64,000 nt of DNA. Origin: Amnibacterium flavum. GTDB taxonomy: Bacteria > Actinomycetota > Actinomycetes > Actinomycetales > Microbacteriaceae. Location of the stretch: the NCBI RefSeq assembly GCF_003097495.1, contig NZ_QEOP01000002.1, positions 310,001 to 374,000 of the forward strand, given 5' to 3'. Positions within the stretch are counted from its first letter, which is position 1. Each line of letters starts with the position of its first letter. Positions 46,656 to 55,128 of this stretch are shown piece after piece. Under the pieces are notes generated by a model. It was not told the DNA's origin, did not search any database, and was given only the letters and a program-made list of their open reading frames with translations. The position numbers were made by a program, and so were the translations under genes.

Positions 46656-47870
46656 ATGCTCGCGCGGCTCTTCTTCGTCCGCTGTGCTTCCATCCTCTGC
46701 GGTTCGCGGGTTCCCGTCCTTCTTCCGTGCACGAAAGAGCAGGTAGACGCCGAGGCCCGCGAGCAGTCCCCAGAAGGCGCTGCCGATCCCGGCGACCGCG
46801 ATCCCGGACGCGACGACGACGAACGTGACCGCGGCGGCCAGGCGATGCTCGGGGTCCGCGAAGGCCGAGACGACACCTGTCGTGAAGGCGCCGATCAGTG
46901 CGAGCCCCGCCACGGCCACGATGAGCACCGGCGACGCGTGATCGATGAACGCACCAGCTGCCCCCGCGACGAGTCCGAGGGCGAGGTAGCTCACTCCGCC
47001 GGAGAGGGTCGCTATCCAGCGGCGTCCCGGGTCGGGATGAGCGTCGGGGCCGCCGGTGATCGCCGCCGAGAGTGCGGCGAGATTCACGGAATGGCCGCCG
47101 AATGGCGCCGCGAGCGTGGTGGCGATGCCCGAGCCGACGAGCATGGACCGGGTCGGCAGATTCGTGTATCCGAGCGTGCCCAGCACGGCGAAACCGGGAA
47201 CGTTCTGGCCGACCATCGTCACGATGTAGAGCGGGATTCCGAGACTCACGATGGTGAGCGGGTCGAGAACGGGCAGGACGAAGTGCAGTCCGGGAGCCCA
47301 GTTCGACGACCCGAGCGGTGAGCCGCCCGACATCACCGCCACACCGACGATGGCGATGACGATCGCGGCGGGCACCGCCCAGCGCGGGGCGAGTCTCTGC
47401 AGGATCAACCAGACGAGGACGATCGGGATCGCGAAGAGCGGTGCCTCGATCGTCGCCGTGACGGGGGCGATGCAGAGCGGGAAGAGGATTCCGGCCAGCA
47501 TTGCGCCGGAGACCGGGGCCGGGATGCTCGTCATGGCCCGACCGAGCGCCGGCCACAATCCGGTGAGGATCACCAGGATGCCGCAGACGAGGAACGCGCC
47601 GACCGCCGCGCCGAAGGACGAGGTTGAGCCCTGCGCGGCGACGAGCAGCGCGGCTCCGGGAGTCGACCACGCGAACGCCAGAGGCAGACGGCTGGTCCAC
47701 GACAGCACGATCGCGAGCAGGCCCTGCAGGACGCAGAGTGCCAACAGCCCCGATGCGGCCTCGGCAGGCGTCGCCCCGACACCGAGCAGACCGGCGATGA
47801 CGATCGCGAACGAACTGGCGAAGCCGGTCAGGGCGGCGACGATCCCGGCGACGATGGGCTGGACGATGAT
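46647..47870 (-). CDS. benE: BenE-family benzoate/H+ symporter
   Basis: About 407 residues if translation starts at the ATC near 47870 or 47867, 4-7 nt after a perfect gaggag site. The first ordinary start (TTG 47744) would cut off about 40 residues that fit the family N-terminus (VQPIVAGIVAALTGFASSF), and an in-frame TGA lies just upstream, so no ATG/GTG/TTG is available. Ten to twelve TM helices, GQNVPGFAVL and FGGHSVNLAALSAAI match BenE. It should import benzoate or related aromatic acids; no degradation genes are nearby. The C-terminal 30 residues are charged. Confidence 0.85.
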   Translation of the reverse strand: MIVQPIVAGIVAALTGFASSFAIVIAGLLGVGATPAEAASGLLALCVLQGLLAIVLSWTSRLPLAFAWSTPGAALLVAAQGSTSSFGAAVGAFLVCGILVILTGLWPALGRAMTSIPAPVSGAMLAGILFPLCIAPVTATIEAPLFAIPIVLVWLILQRLAPRWAVPAAIVIAIVGVAVMSGGSPLGSSNWAPGLHFVLPVLDPLTIVSLGIPLYIVTMVGQNVPGFAVLGTLGYTNLPTRSMLVGSGIATTLAAPFGGHSVNLAALSAAITGGPDAHPDPGRRWIATLSGGVSYLALGLVAGAAGAFIDHASPVLIVAVAGLALIGAFTTGVVSAFADPEHRLAAAVTFVVVASGIAVAGIGSAFWGLLAGLGVYLLFRARKKDGNPRTAEDGSTADEEEPREHRR

Positions 47871-47891
47871 GTTCTCCTCGGGCGCGGCGAC

Positions 47892-48245
47892 TCAGGCCCA
47901 GCCGAGCTCGTGGAGACGCTCGTCGTCGATGCCGTAGTAGTGGGCGATCTCGTGGACGAGCGTGACATGCACTTCGTCGCGGAGTGCCTCTTCGTCGTCG
48001 CAGATCGCGAGCAGAGGCTCGCGGAAGAGGACGATCCGGTCGGGCATCTCGCCGAACCCGTATCTGTCACGTTCCGTCAGCGCGACCCCGTCGTAGATGC
48101 CGAGGAGATCGAGGGAGCCGTCCTCGGGGCGGTCCTCGACGACGAACACGACGTTCTCGAGGCCCTCCACCATGTCATCGGGGAGGGCATCGAGTTCGTC
48201 GACCACGAGGCGTTCGAAAGCCTCGGTGGTCATCTCATAAGTCAT
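47892..48245 (-). CDS. Mini-metallopeptidase family protein (HExxH zincin)
   Basis: 117 residues from ATG 48245. It is a single small domain ending LVHEIAHYYGIDDERLHELGW, an HExxHxxGxxD/H zincin motif. The family is widespread in actinobacteria, with unknown targets. The start ATG uses the terminal A of the tRNA-His CCA end; the second Met (48233) is an alternative. The frame reads back through the tRNA, but that part is not protein-coding. It is probably co-transcribed with the tRNA. Confidence 0.85.
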   Translation of the reverse strand: MTYEMTTEAFERLVVDELDALPDDMVEGLENVVFVVEDRPEDGSLDLLGIYDGVALTERDRYGFGEMPDRIVLFREPLLAICDDEEALRDEVHVTLVHEIAHYYGIDDERLHELGWA

Positions 48246-48321
48246 GGGGTGAACGACGGGACTCGAACCCGCGACATCCGGCACCACAAGCCAGCGCTCT
48301 ACCAACTGAGCTACGCCCACC
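48245..48321 (-). tRNA. tRNA-His (GTG)
   Basis: Cloverleaf read from 48321 down: G-1, seven-bp acceptor stem GTGGGCG/CGTTCAC, D-arm GCTCAGTTGGTAGAGC, anticodon arm CTGGC-TTGTGGT-GCCGG with anticodon GTG, and T-arm GCGGG-TTCGAGT-CCCGT. The extra 5' G pairs with discriminator C73, which identifies histidine. The 3' CCA is encoded and its A begins the next gene. Confidence 0.96.
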
Positions 48322-48365
48322 ATGCTCGCGCGAGGGTCACCCCGCGCGTTCGCCTGACGATTCTA

Positions 48366-48986
48366 TTACAGACGAGAGGCGAACTCTTCGACAACCGCCG
48401 CCGAGACCGCCTGGACCTGCTCCGTCGACGGCCCGGGAGGGGCGACGAAGGCGGCCTTGCGGTAGTAGTCGAGCTCGCGGATGGACTCGAGGATGTCGGC
48501 GAGGGCGCGGTGACCGCCCGCCTTGGCGGGGGCGTTGAAGTAGATGCGGGGGAACCAGCGGCGTGCCAGCTCCTTGATCGACGACACGTCGACGCTGCGG
48601 TAGTGCAGGTAGCCGTCGACACGGGGCATGTACTTCGACAGGAACGCCCGGTCGGTGCCGATCGTGTTGCCGGCGAGCGGCGCCTGCCCGCCGTTGGGGA
48701 CGAACCGCTGGATGTACTCCAGCACCTTGAACTCGGCGTCGGCGAGGCTCACACCATGAGGGATCTCATCGATCAATCCGGAATCGGTGTGCATGTTCGT
48801 GACGACCTCGTTCATGTTCGCGAGAGCCGAGTCGTCGGGCTTGATCACGATGTCGAAACCCGGGTCGACGGGGATGAGGTCGTAGTCGGTGATGACCACC
48901 GCGACCTCGACGATCTCGTCGACACCGAGGTCGAGGCCCGTCATCTCGCAGTCGATCCAGACGAGTCTCTCAGCACCGGTAGCCAC
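48366..48986 (-). CDS. orn: Oligoribonuclease
   Basis: 206 residues from GTG 48986. It is a DEDDh 3'-5' exoribonuclease that degrades 2-5-nt RNAs. WIDCEMTGLD (D12, E14), NTIGTDRAFL, RSVDVSSIKEL and the C-terminal AGGHRALADILESI supply the four acidic residues and the His. The length is typical. It lies 44 bp upstream of the tRNA-His gene on the same strand. Confidence 0.96.
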   Translation of the reverse strand: MATGAERLVWIDCEMTGLDLGVDEIVEVAVVITDYDLIPVDPGFDIVIKPDDSALANMNEVVTNMHTDSGLIDEIPHGVSLADAEFKVLEYIQRFVPNGGQAPLAGNTIGTDRAFLSKYMPRVDGYLHYRSVDVSSIKELARRWFPRIYFNAPAKAGGHRALADILESIRELDYYRKAAFVAPPGPSTEQVQAVSAAVVEEFASRL

Positions 48987-49089
48987 CCGATCAGTCTACC
49001 GGCGACCACGGACCCGGCCCTGCGAGCACGGCGCCCTGTGGACAGACAGGCGACCGAGAAGGTCAGCTGCGCCGGACTACGCTCGCCCT

Positions 49090-49305
49090 GTGACGACTTT
49101 CGCCGCCGTGATCCTTCTCGTCTCCGCCGTGTGGAGCTTCATCGTCTGGCCGCCGTTCCTGCGTCGCGTGACCAAGGATCCGCGCTCCCGCGGCGCCGAC
49201 GGGCGCGGCACCCGATTCCTCGCCGTGCACGTCGTGCTCGTCAGCGTGTCGCTCCTCATCGCGGCCGCCTGCGCCGCGACCGGGATCGTGCTGCTCGTCA
49301 CCTGA
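49090..49305 (+). CDS. SCO4848-family small membrane protein
   Basis: 71 residues from GTG 49090, with two TM helices (4-22, 47-68) around a loop WPPFLRRVTKDPRSRG and then FLAVHVVLVSVSLL. The pattern fits the actinobacterial SCO4848-type membrane family, whose role is unknown. It is divergent from orn. Confidence 0.75.
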   Translation: MTTFAAVILLVSAVWSFIVWPPFLRRVTKDPRSRGADGRGTRFLAVHVVLVSVSLLIAAACAATGIVLLVT

Positions 49306-49317
49306 GCCGTCAGGGCC

Positions 49318-49366
49318 CGCTGTGCCCCGAGCAGGACTCGATCCCTGGCGCAAGCGTGCGCCAGGG
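49318..49366. repeat. tRNA-Arg 3' fragment fused to a 24-bp hairpin
   Basis: gcccgctgtgccccgagca and the following gactcga repeat the 3' end and downstream flank of the intact tRNA-Arg (49417-49443) exactly for 27 bp. Directly attached is a 10-bp-stem hairpin (49343-49352 against 49357-49366, loop agcg), then gcccactgc. The same hairpin, with one compensatory base-pair change, is inside the tRNA pseudogene at 49598-49621. Confidence 0.75.
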
Positions 49367-49424
49367 GCCCACTGCGCGAACAGCGTCACGATCTGCTCGG
49401 CGCCCACCGGGCTGAAGCCCGCTG

Positions 49425-49497
<73 letters not shown>

Positions 49498-49580
49498 GCG
49501 TTGTGGATTCTACCGATTTGCTCGGGTCGGCTTTCGTAATCCGCCTTCGGAGGAGGCCCGCCGGGCTGCGCCCGTCGACC

Positions 49581-49678
49581 CTCGAGCAGGACTCGATCCC
49601 CGGCGCAAGCGTGCGCCGGGGGCCCACTGCAACCTACGGATTAGAAGGCCGTTGCTCTATCCATTGAGCTATCGGGGC
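49581..49678 (-). pseudogene. tRNA-Arg(TCT) pseudogene with hairpin insertion in the T-arm
   Basis: From 49678 down it is identical to the intact tRNA-Arg through the anticodon and variable region. About 34 nt containing the 24-nt hairpin (49598-49621) then interrupt the T-stem, after which GAGTCCTGC resumes. The 3' acceptor strand is altered (TCGAGGG instead of TCGGGGC), so the end cannot pair fully. The promoter-side flank (gttgtggattctaccgatt) is also duplicated. No mature tRNA is expected. Confidence 0.8.
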
Positions 49679-49704
49679 GCGTTGTGGATTCTACCGATTC
49701 CGCT

Positions 49705-49762
49705 GAGTTGCGCAGTTCGGGCAGTGCGGGGGCTTCAGCACTGCCCGAACTGGGCAACTCGG
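49705..49762. repeat. 58-bp palindromic repeat, copy 3
   Basis: Best-preserved copy: gagttgcgcagttcgggcag pairs with ctgcccgaactgggcaact around a 12-nt loop. It ends 3 bp before the stop of the ABC permease gene on the minus strand, where it could act as a terminator. Other copies are at 14205 and 38471. Confidence 0.8.
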
Positions 49763-49764
49763 GG

Positions 49765-51156
49765 TCAGGCCTCGCGGAGGGCGACCGCCGGGGCGATGCC
49801 GCTCGCGCGACGACCCGGTGCCAGGGAGGCGAGCGCCCCGAAGGCGAGAGCGCCGACCACCAGCACGATCAGGAACACGGGCGGCAGAAGGGGAGGTCCG
49901 AAGTACTGCGAACCGAGGATCGAGTTGGCTCCCACGAATCCGTACAGGGTCCCCAGCACGAGTCCGACGATCACGCCGACGACGGTGACGAGCAGGCTCT
50001 CGGCGAGCAGCATCCGGCGCGTCTGCCGGGTGGTCAGACCGAGCGCACGGAGGACGCCGATCTGCCGGCGACGTTGGAGGACCGACATCGACAGCGTGCT
50101 TCCCAGCCCGATCGCCGCGACGATCACCGAGAACGAGGTCAGCGCGTAGACGGCCTGGAGCAGCCCGTCGATCACCGACGCGACATCGTCGCCCTGACCG
50201 AGGTAGTCCCGGGTTGCGGCGATGAACATCTCCCCGGCCACCGTGAACATCGTCAGCAGAGTGACCCCGATGACGACCGAGATGACCGTCCGGGCGGTCC
50301 TGACCGGGTCGTGCAGCAGGTTCGCCGCAGCGAGACGGTTCGCAGCGGAGCGCGGCAGGAGGCGGGCGACCAGCGCGACCACGGGAGGGATCAGCACCGG
50401 GGAGCCGATGATCACCCCGGCGATCGAGAGCACCCCGCCCGGGAACGCGATCAGCAGTCCGACAGGTGCGGCGATTCCGACGACGGTCCCGAGCCCCAGC
50501 AGGCCGAGGCCGGCCATGAAGAGCACGACACCCGTGATGCTGCGTCCGCGGGCCGCGCGCTCGGGCAGGCGCTGCCCCTCCGCACTGGATCGGGTCGCCT
50601 CGATGGGGGCCACGCGGGACACCTCACGCGAGCCGGCGTACGACGCGGCGACGGTCGCCACGAGCGAGCCGATGAGGGGGACGAGGATCAGCTGCGGCAC
50701 GAAGATGAACGACAGCTCGGCGCCGGTCGAGGCGGAGATCCCGGCGATCGCGGCCAGGCTGATCAGCACCCCCGCGACGATGCCGAGAACCGCGCCTGTC
50801 AGGCCGACGGCGACACCGTCGATCAGGGAGGTGCGGCGCACCTGCTTGCCGGTGGCGCCGATGAGGCGCAGCAGGGCGATGTCGCGGACACGTCCCGCAT
50901 AGACCATCGAGAACGTGTTGGAGATCACGAGGACGGCGACGACCACGGCGATCCCGAGGAAGACGACCGTGACCGTCCCGAGTCCCATCCGCACGGCGTC
51001 GACAGCATCGAGCCCGGCGCTCGCGACGGCGGCGCTGAAGACCTCCGTCGTCTCGAGCAGCAGCACCGCGAACGCGGACACGATCGCGACGACGGCCGCG
51101 CTCGCCGCATACTGACCGGCCGATTCCTTCAGTTGTCGCAGCGCCCAGGACCTCAT
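49765..51156 (-). CDS. ABC transporter permease (MacB/FtsX type)
   Basis: 463 residues from ATG 51156, overlapping the ATPase stop. It has about eight TM helices in two FtsX-like blocks (near 20-160 and 330-450); the second ends with the typical FtsX helix set (LRALGLTTRQTRRMLLAESLLVTVVGVIVG). Such exporters move antimicrobial peptides, lipoproteins or lipids. With the adjacent ATPase and two-component system it resembles antibiotic-sensing modules, but the substrate is unknown. Confidence 0.9.
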   Translation of the reverse strand: MRSWALRQLKESAGQYAASAAVVAIVSAFAVLLLETTEVFSAAVASAGLDAVDAVRMGLGTVTVVFLGIAVVVAVLVISNTFSMVYAGRVRDIALLRLIGATGKQVRRTSLIDGVAVGLTGAVLGIVAGVLISLAAIAGISASTGAELSFIFVPQLILVPLIGSLVATVAASYAGSREVSRVAPIEATRSSAEGQRLPERAARGRSITGVVLFMAGLGLLGLGTVVGIAAPVGLLIAFPGGVLSIAGVIIGSPVLIPPVVALVARLLPRSAANRLAAANLLHDPVRTARTVISVVIGVTLLTMFTVAGEMFIAATRDYLGQGDDVASVIDGLLQAVYALTSFSVIVAAIGLGSTLSMSVLQRRRQIGVLRALGLTTRQTRRMLLAESLLVTVVGVIVGLVLGTLYGFVGANSILGSQYFGPPLLPPVFLIVLVVGALAFGALASLAPGRRASGIAPAVALREA

Positions 51157-51944
51157 CGGGCACCCGCTTCGAGCATGCGCTCCGCGATCGACTCGGCTGA
51201 GCCGCCCGCCCAGTCATCGACGATGACGCCGTCGGACATGCGCACGACGCGGTCCGCGGCGCTCGCCGCGACGGGGTCGTGGGTGACGAGCACGATGGTC
51301 TGCCCCCACTCGCCGGAGGCGGCCCGGAGCAGCTCGAGCACGTCGCGGCTCGACGCGCTGTCGAGGCTCCCGGTCGGCTCATCCGCGAAGAGTACATCGG
51401 GCCTCGTGACGAGGGCCCGCGCGATGGCGACGCGCTGCTGCTGACCGCCGGACAGCTGCTGCGGCCGGTGGTGTGCGCGATCGGCCAGTCCGAGCCGGGT
51501 GAGCAGGATCTCGATCCACGCCTCCGTGTCGGCGCTGACGCCGGTTCCGGCGAGCAGGAAGGGGAGCCGGATGTTCTCGAGCGCGTCGAGCGCGGGCAGC
51601 AGGTTGAAGGACTGGAACACGAAGCCCATCCGGGTGCGACGCAGCCGGGTGAGCGTCTCGTCGTTCATGCCGGTGATCTCCTGGTCGCCGAGCAGCACGC
51701 GGCCCGACGTCGGCGGCTCGAGGCCGGCCATCGTCTGCAGGAGCGTCGACTTCCCTGAGCCGGACTGGCCCATCACGGCGGTGATCCTCGCCCGCTGGAT
51801 GGCGAGGTCGACTCCGCGGAGCGCATGGACGGCGCTGTCGCCATCGCCGAAGGTCTTCGTCAGGGCGACGACCTGCGCGGCAGGGGAGGAGGCGGCGGGA
51901 GTCGCGGAGCGGGGAGGGAGCGGTTCTGACAGTGGATTCGGCAT
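51153..51944 (-). CDS. ABC transporter ATP-binding protein (LolD/MacB type)
   Basis: 263 residues from ATG 51944. Walker A GQSGSGKST, Q-loop FVFQSFNLLPAL, signature LSGGQQQRVAIARAL and Walker B VLFADEPTGSLD are intact. The ADEPTGSLD form marks the MacB/LolD class. It pairs with the following permease (4-bp overlap). The response-regulator gene lies 79 bp upstream on the same strand. Confidence 0.94.
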   Translation of the reverse strand: MPNPLSEPLPPRSATPAASSPAAQVVALTKTFGDGDSAVHALRGVDLAIQRARITAVMGQSGSGKSTLLQTMAGLEPPTSGRVLLGDQEITGMNDETLTRLRRTRMGFVFQSFNLLPALDALENIRLPFLLAGTGVSADTEAWIEILLTRLGLADRAHHRPQQLSGGQQQRVAIARALVTRPDVLFADEPTGSLDSASSRDVLELLRAASGEWGQTIVLVTHDPVAASAADRVVRMSDGVIVDDWAGGSAESIAERMLEAGAR

Positions 51945-52023
51945 GTCTCCGACGCTACGGAAGCCCCCGACGTCGCCGAATCGGTCCCGGGGACGAGATC
52001 AGCGGCTCATCGCCGGCACCGGC

Positions 52024-52731
52024 TCATCCTTTCGGATGACCAGGTCCTACGACCCCGGCCTCGTAGGCCATCACGACGGCCTGCACCCGGTCCCGCGCGC
52101 CGAGCTTGGTGAGGATGTGCGCGACGTGCGTCTTGACGGTGGCCTCGGAGAGGAAGAGGTCGGCGGCGATCTCGGCGTTCGAACGGGCGGCGGCGATGAG
52201 GAGGAACACCTGGTGCTCCCGCTCGGTGAGCGCGGAGAGACGCGCGGCGGCAGCCGAGTCGACCTCCGCCGGAGCCTCGAGCAGCGGCATCACGTGGTCG
52301 AGCAGGCGCCGGGTGAGACCGGGCGCGATGACGGCGTCGCCGCGGTGAACGGTTCGCACCGCGTCGAGCAGCTGCTCCGGCCGTGAGTCCTTCAGCAGGA
52401 ACCCGCTCGCACCCGCCCGGATCGCGGCGACCACGTACTCGTCGAGATCGAATGTCGTCAGCATGATCACCCGGGGGATGGTCGGGTCGCCCGCGAGCAG
52501 GCGCCTGGTCGCCTCGAGTCCATCGACCACGGGCATTCGCACATCCATGAGGACCACGTCGACCTCGGATCGGGCGAGGCGATCGAGCGCCTCCCGTCCA
52601 TCGGCTGCCTGGACGGTCACCGTCATGTCGGGCTGCGACTCGAGCAGCATCACCAGGCCGCCGCGTACGAGCGCCTGGTCGTCGACCACCGCGACCCGGA
52701 TGGGTGCTGCTGATTCGAGCTGCTCAGGCAC
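52024..52731 (-). CDS. NarL-family response regulator
   Basis: 235 residues from GTG 52731, overlapping the sensor-kinase stop by 8 bp. The receiver has D17-D18 and phospho-acceptor D63 (VVLMDVRMP). A canonical LuxR HTH covers about 160-220 (LTEREHQVFLLIAAARSNAEIAADLFLSEATVKTHV). It is placed to control the downstream ABC exporter. Confidence 0.93.
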   Translation of the reverse strand: MPEQLESAAPIRVAVVDDQALVRGGLVMLLESQPDMTVTVQAADGREALDRLARSEVDVVLMDVRMPVVDGLEATRRLLAGDPTIPRVIMLTTFDLDEYVVAAIRAGASGFLLKDSRPEQLLDAVRTVHRGDAVIAPGLTRRLLDHVMPLLEAPAEVDSAAAARLSALTEREHQVFLLIAAARSNAEIAADLFLSEATVKTHVAHILTKLGARDRVQAVVMAYEAGVVGPGHPKG

Positions 52732-53956
52732 CGGTCACCGCCGAGGCGTAGGGAAGGCGCGCATGCAGGGTCACCCCTCCATCCTGCGGGGAATCGACCG
52801 TCAGCGCCCCGTCGTACAGGGCGAGGCGTTCACGCATCCCGTGCAGACCGTTTCCGGATCCGTTCTCCTGACCGCCCGCCAGTCCGCGACCGGTGTCCCG
52901 GACCGTGATCTCGACGGCGTCGTCGCCCCAGTCGATGTCCACCTCGGCGTGCGCGTCGGATCCGGCGTGTTTGAGCACGTTCGTGAGCGACTCCTGGACC
53001 ATCCGGAAGACGACGAGCTCGGCGCCCTGCGCGATCGCCGGGCGGCTGTCATCGCCGTCGGAGCGGTAGCGCACGGGGAGGCCGGACGCCCGCACGGATG
53101 CGATGAGCTGCTCGATGTCAGCGATCCCCGGCGACGGGGCGGTCGGCGTCGGTTCGTCGCTGTGCAGCACCCCCAGCAGTCGTCGCATGTCCGACAGCGA
53201 GGTGCGGGCCGTCTCGGCGATCGCCTCCAGCGCCGGGATCACCGGTCCGGCGTTCGGGGGAGCCGCGTACCTGGCTCCGTCGGCCTGCGTCACGATGATG
53301 GACAGCGAATGGGCGACGATGTCGTGCATCTCGCGGGCGATGTGGGCCCGCTCGTCCGCAGCTGCCAGTTCCCGATCGCGCTGCCGCTCACGGATGAGAC
53401 GCTCCGCCCGGTCGGCGAGCGCATCCCGTTCGGAGCGGCGGGACCGGGTGACATCGCCGAGCAGCCAGGCGACGCCGACTACAGCCCATCCGCCGATCAG
53501 CGTGATGACCGCCGGGGCGAAACTCGTCGCCACATCGGGCACGACGGTGTAGCGGAACGCGACGAGGGCGATCCCGACGACCCCCAGGGCGAGACCGGCT
53601 CGGGACGCCCAGACCGGCCCGTATGCGGCGAGGGCGGAGATGATCACGAGGACGGCGAACTGTCCAGCCAGCAGCTCGATGCCGAAGGTCACCTGCACGA
53701 GGCAGGGCAGGAGAATGGCCGCCGCTGCCCCGACGGGGTGAGAGCGCCTCCATGCGAGGGGGACCACGAGCGCGAGACACAACGCGACCAGCAGAGCGGC
53801 CTGGGGCGTGTCCGATCCGGCGGAGAAGGCGGCGTGGAGCGCGTACGGCGTGACGGTCACCAGCAGGACGGCCAGCATGATCGCGATGTCGACGCCGCGC
53901 GGGTGCGCGTTCAGCCAGAAGTACAGGCGTTGGCTGATCGGCAGGGGAGCACTCAC
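52724..53956 (-). CDS. Sensor histidine kinase (HisKA_3 type)
   Basis: 410 residues from GTG 53956. Six or so TM helices (22-165) form an intramembrane sensor. The H-box AREMHDIVAHSLS gives H211, and the C-terminal ATPase has DTGRGL and NGLHGMRERL. It heads the operon kinase, regulator, ABC ATPase, permease. The short-loop membrane sensor and ABC partner suggest envelope-stress or peptide-antibiotic sensing. Confidence 0.93.
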   Translation of the reverse strand: MSAPLPISQRLYFWLNAHPRGVDIAIMLAVLLVTVTPYALHAAFSAGSDTPQAALLVALCLALVVPLAWRRSHPVGAAAAILLPCLVQVTFGIELLAGQFAVLVIISALAAYGPVWASRAGLALGVVGIALVAFRYTVVPDVATSFAPAVITLIGGWAVVGVAWLLGDVTRSRRSERDALADRAERLIRERQRDRELAAADERAHIAREMHDIVAHSLSIIVTQADGARYAAPPNAGPVIPALEAIAETARTSLSDMRRLLGVLHSDEPTPTAPSPGIADIEQLIASVRASGLPVRYRSDGDDSRPAIAQGAELVVFRMVQESLTNVLKHAGSDAHAEVDIDWGDDAVEITVRDTGRGLAGGQENGSGNGLHGMRERLALYDGALTVDSPQDGGVTLHARLPYASAVTGA

Positions 53957-54059
53957 GATCGGACTCTAACCGGAGCCGACCGGCACTCGGATCGCCCGGA
54001 GGGATGAGAACGGACGACGCCACCGGGGCGCCCCCGCGGTGGAGTGCCAAGATGGACAC

Positions 54060-55088
54060 GTGACCTACGCGCCTGCCGATGACCGCTACGAGAAGCTCGC
54101 CTACCGACGCACGGGGAGGAGCGGGCTCGTGCTGCCAGCGGTCTCGCTCGGGCTCTGGCAGAACTTCGGCGACGATGTCGCGTTCGAGACTCAGCGGTCG
54201 ATCCTCCGCCGGGCCTTCGACCTCGGGGTGACCCACTTCGACCTCGCCAACAACTACGGGCCGCCCTACGGCAGCGCCGAGACCGGATTCGGCGAGCACC
54301 TCCGTCGCGACTTCCGTCCGTTCCGCGACGAGCTGGTCATCTCGACCAAGGCGGGCTACGACATGTGGCCCGGTCCCTACGGCAACTTCGGATCCCGCAA
54401 GTACCTGCTCGCGAGCCTCGACCAGTCGCTCGAACGCATGGGCCTCGACTACGTCGACATCTTCTACTCCCACCGGGCCGACCCCGACACCCCGCTCGAG
54501 GAGACGATGGGGGCGCTCCACACGGCCGTGCAGTCGGGCCGTGCGCTCTACGCCGGCATCTCGTCCTACGGCCCCGAGCGCACCCGCCGCGCGGCCGAGA
54601 TCCTCGCCGATCTTGGCACGCCGCTCCTCATCCACCAGCCCTCGTACTCGATGTTCAACCGCTGGGTCGAGGACGGCCTCCTCGACACCCTCGGCGAACT
54701 GGGGGTCGGGGCGATCGCCTTCTCCCCGCTCGCGCAGGGGCTGCTGACGGACCGGTACCTGAACGGCATCCCCGAGGGATCCCGCGCCGCGCGCGACGGG
54801 TCGATGAAGCAGGGCATGGTGAACGACGACACGATCGCCGCGATCCGCGCGCTGACCGACATCGCCGAGAGCCGAGGCCAGAGCCTCGCCCAGCTGGCCA
54901 TCTCCTGGGTCCTCCGCGACGAGCGGGTCACCTCGGCGCTCATCGGCGCCTCGTCGGTGCGGCAGCTCGAGACCAACCTCGCCGCCGCTTCGAAGCTCGA
55001 GTTCTCGGCCGACGAGCTGGCGGCGATCGACGAGCACGCCACCGATATGGACATCAACCTCTGGGCCGGCTCGAGCGCGGTGGTCTGA
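54060..55088 (+). CDS. Aldo/keto reductase (YghZ/Kv-beta-like)
   Basis: 342 residues from GTG 54060, after an agatgga site; an earlier GTG (54039) is less likely. The AKR tetrad is D61, Y66 (DLANNYGPPYG), K97 (STKAGY) and a His in FYSHRADPDTP. It resembles E. coli YghZ, which reduces glyceraldehyde-3-phosphate and methylglyoxal with NADPH. It is divergent from the sensor-kinase gene, with 103 bp between them. Confidence 0.92.
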   Translation: MTYAPADDRYEKLAYRRTGRSGLVLPAVSLGLWQNFGDDVAFETQRSILRRAFDLGVTHFDLANNYGPPYGSAETGFGEHLRRDFRPFRDELVISTKAGYDMWPGPYGNFGSRKYLLASLDQSLERMGLDYVDIFYSHRADPDTPLEETMGALHTAVQSGRALYAGISSYGPERTRRAAEILADLGTPLLIHQPSYSMFNRWVEDGLLDTLGELGVGAIAFSPLAQGLLTDRYLNGIPEGSRAARDGSMKQGMVNDDTIAAIRALTDIAESRGQSLAQLAISWVLRDERVTSALIGASSVRQLETNLAAASKLEFSADELAAIDEHATDMDINLWAGSSAVV

Positions 55089-55128
55089 TCTCCGACCGCG
55101 CGACGACGGCAGGGCGGACGAGGCGGCG

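Noticed and set aside
48246-48323. N-terminal extension of the mini-metallopeptidase
   Set aside because: This part is the tRNA-His gene read as protein (MVGVAQLVERW is the usual tRNA-derived peptide).
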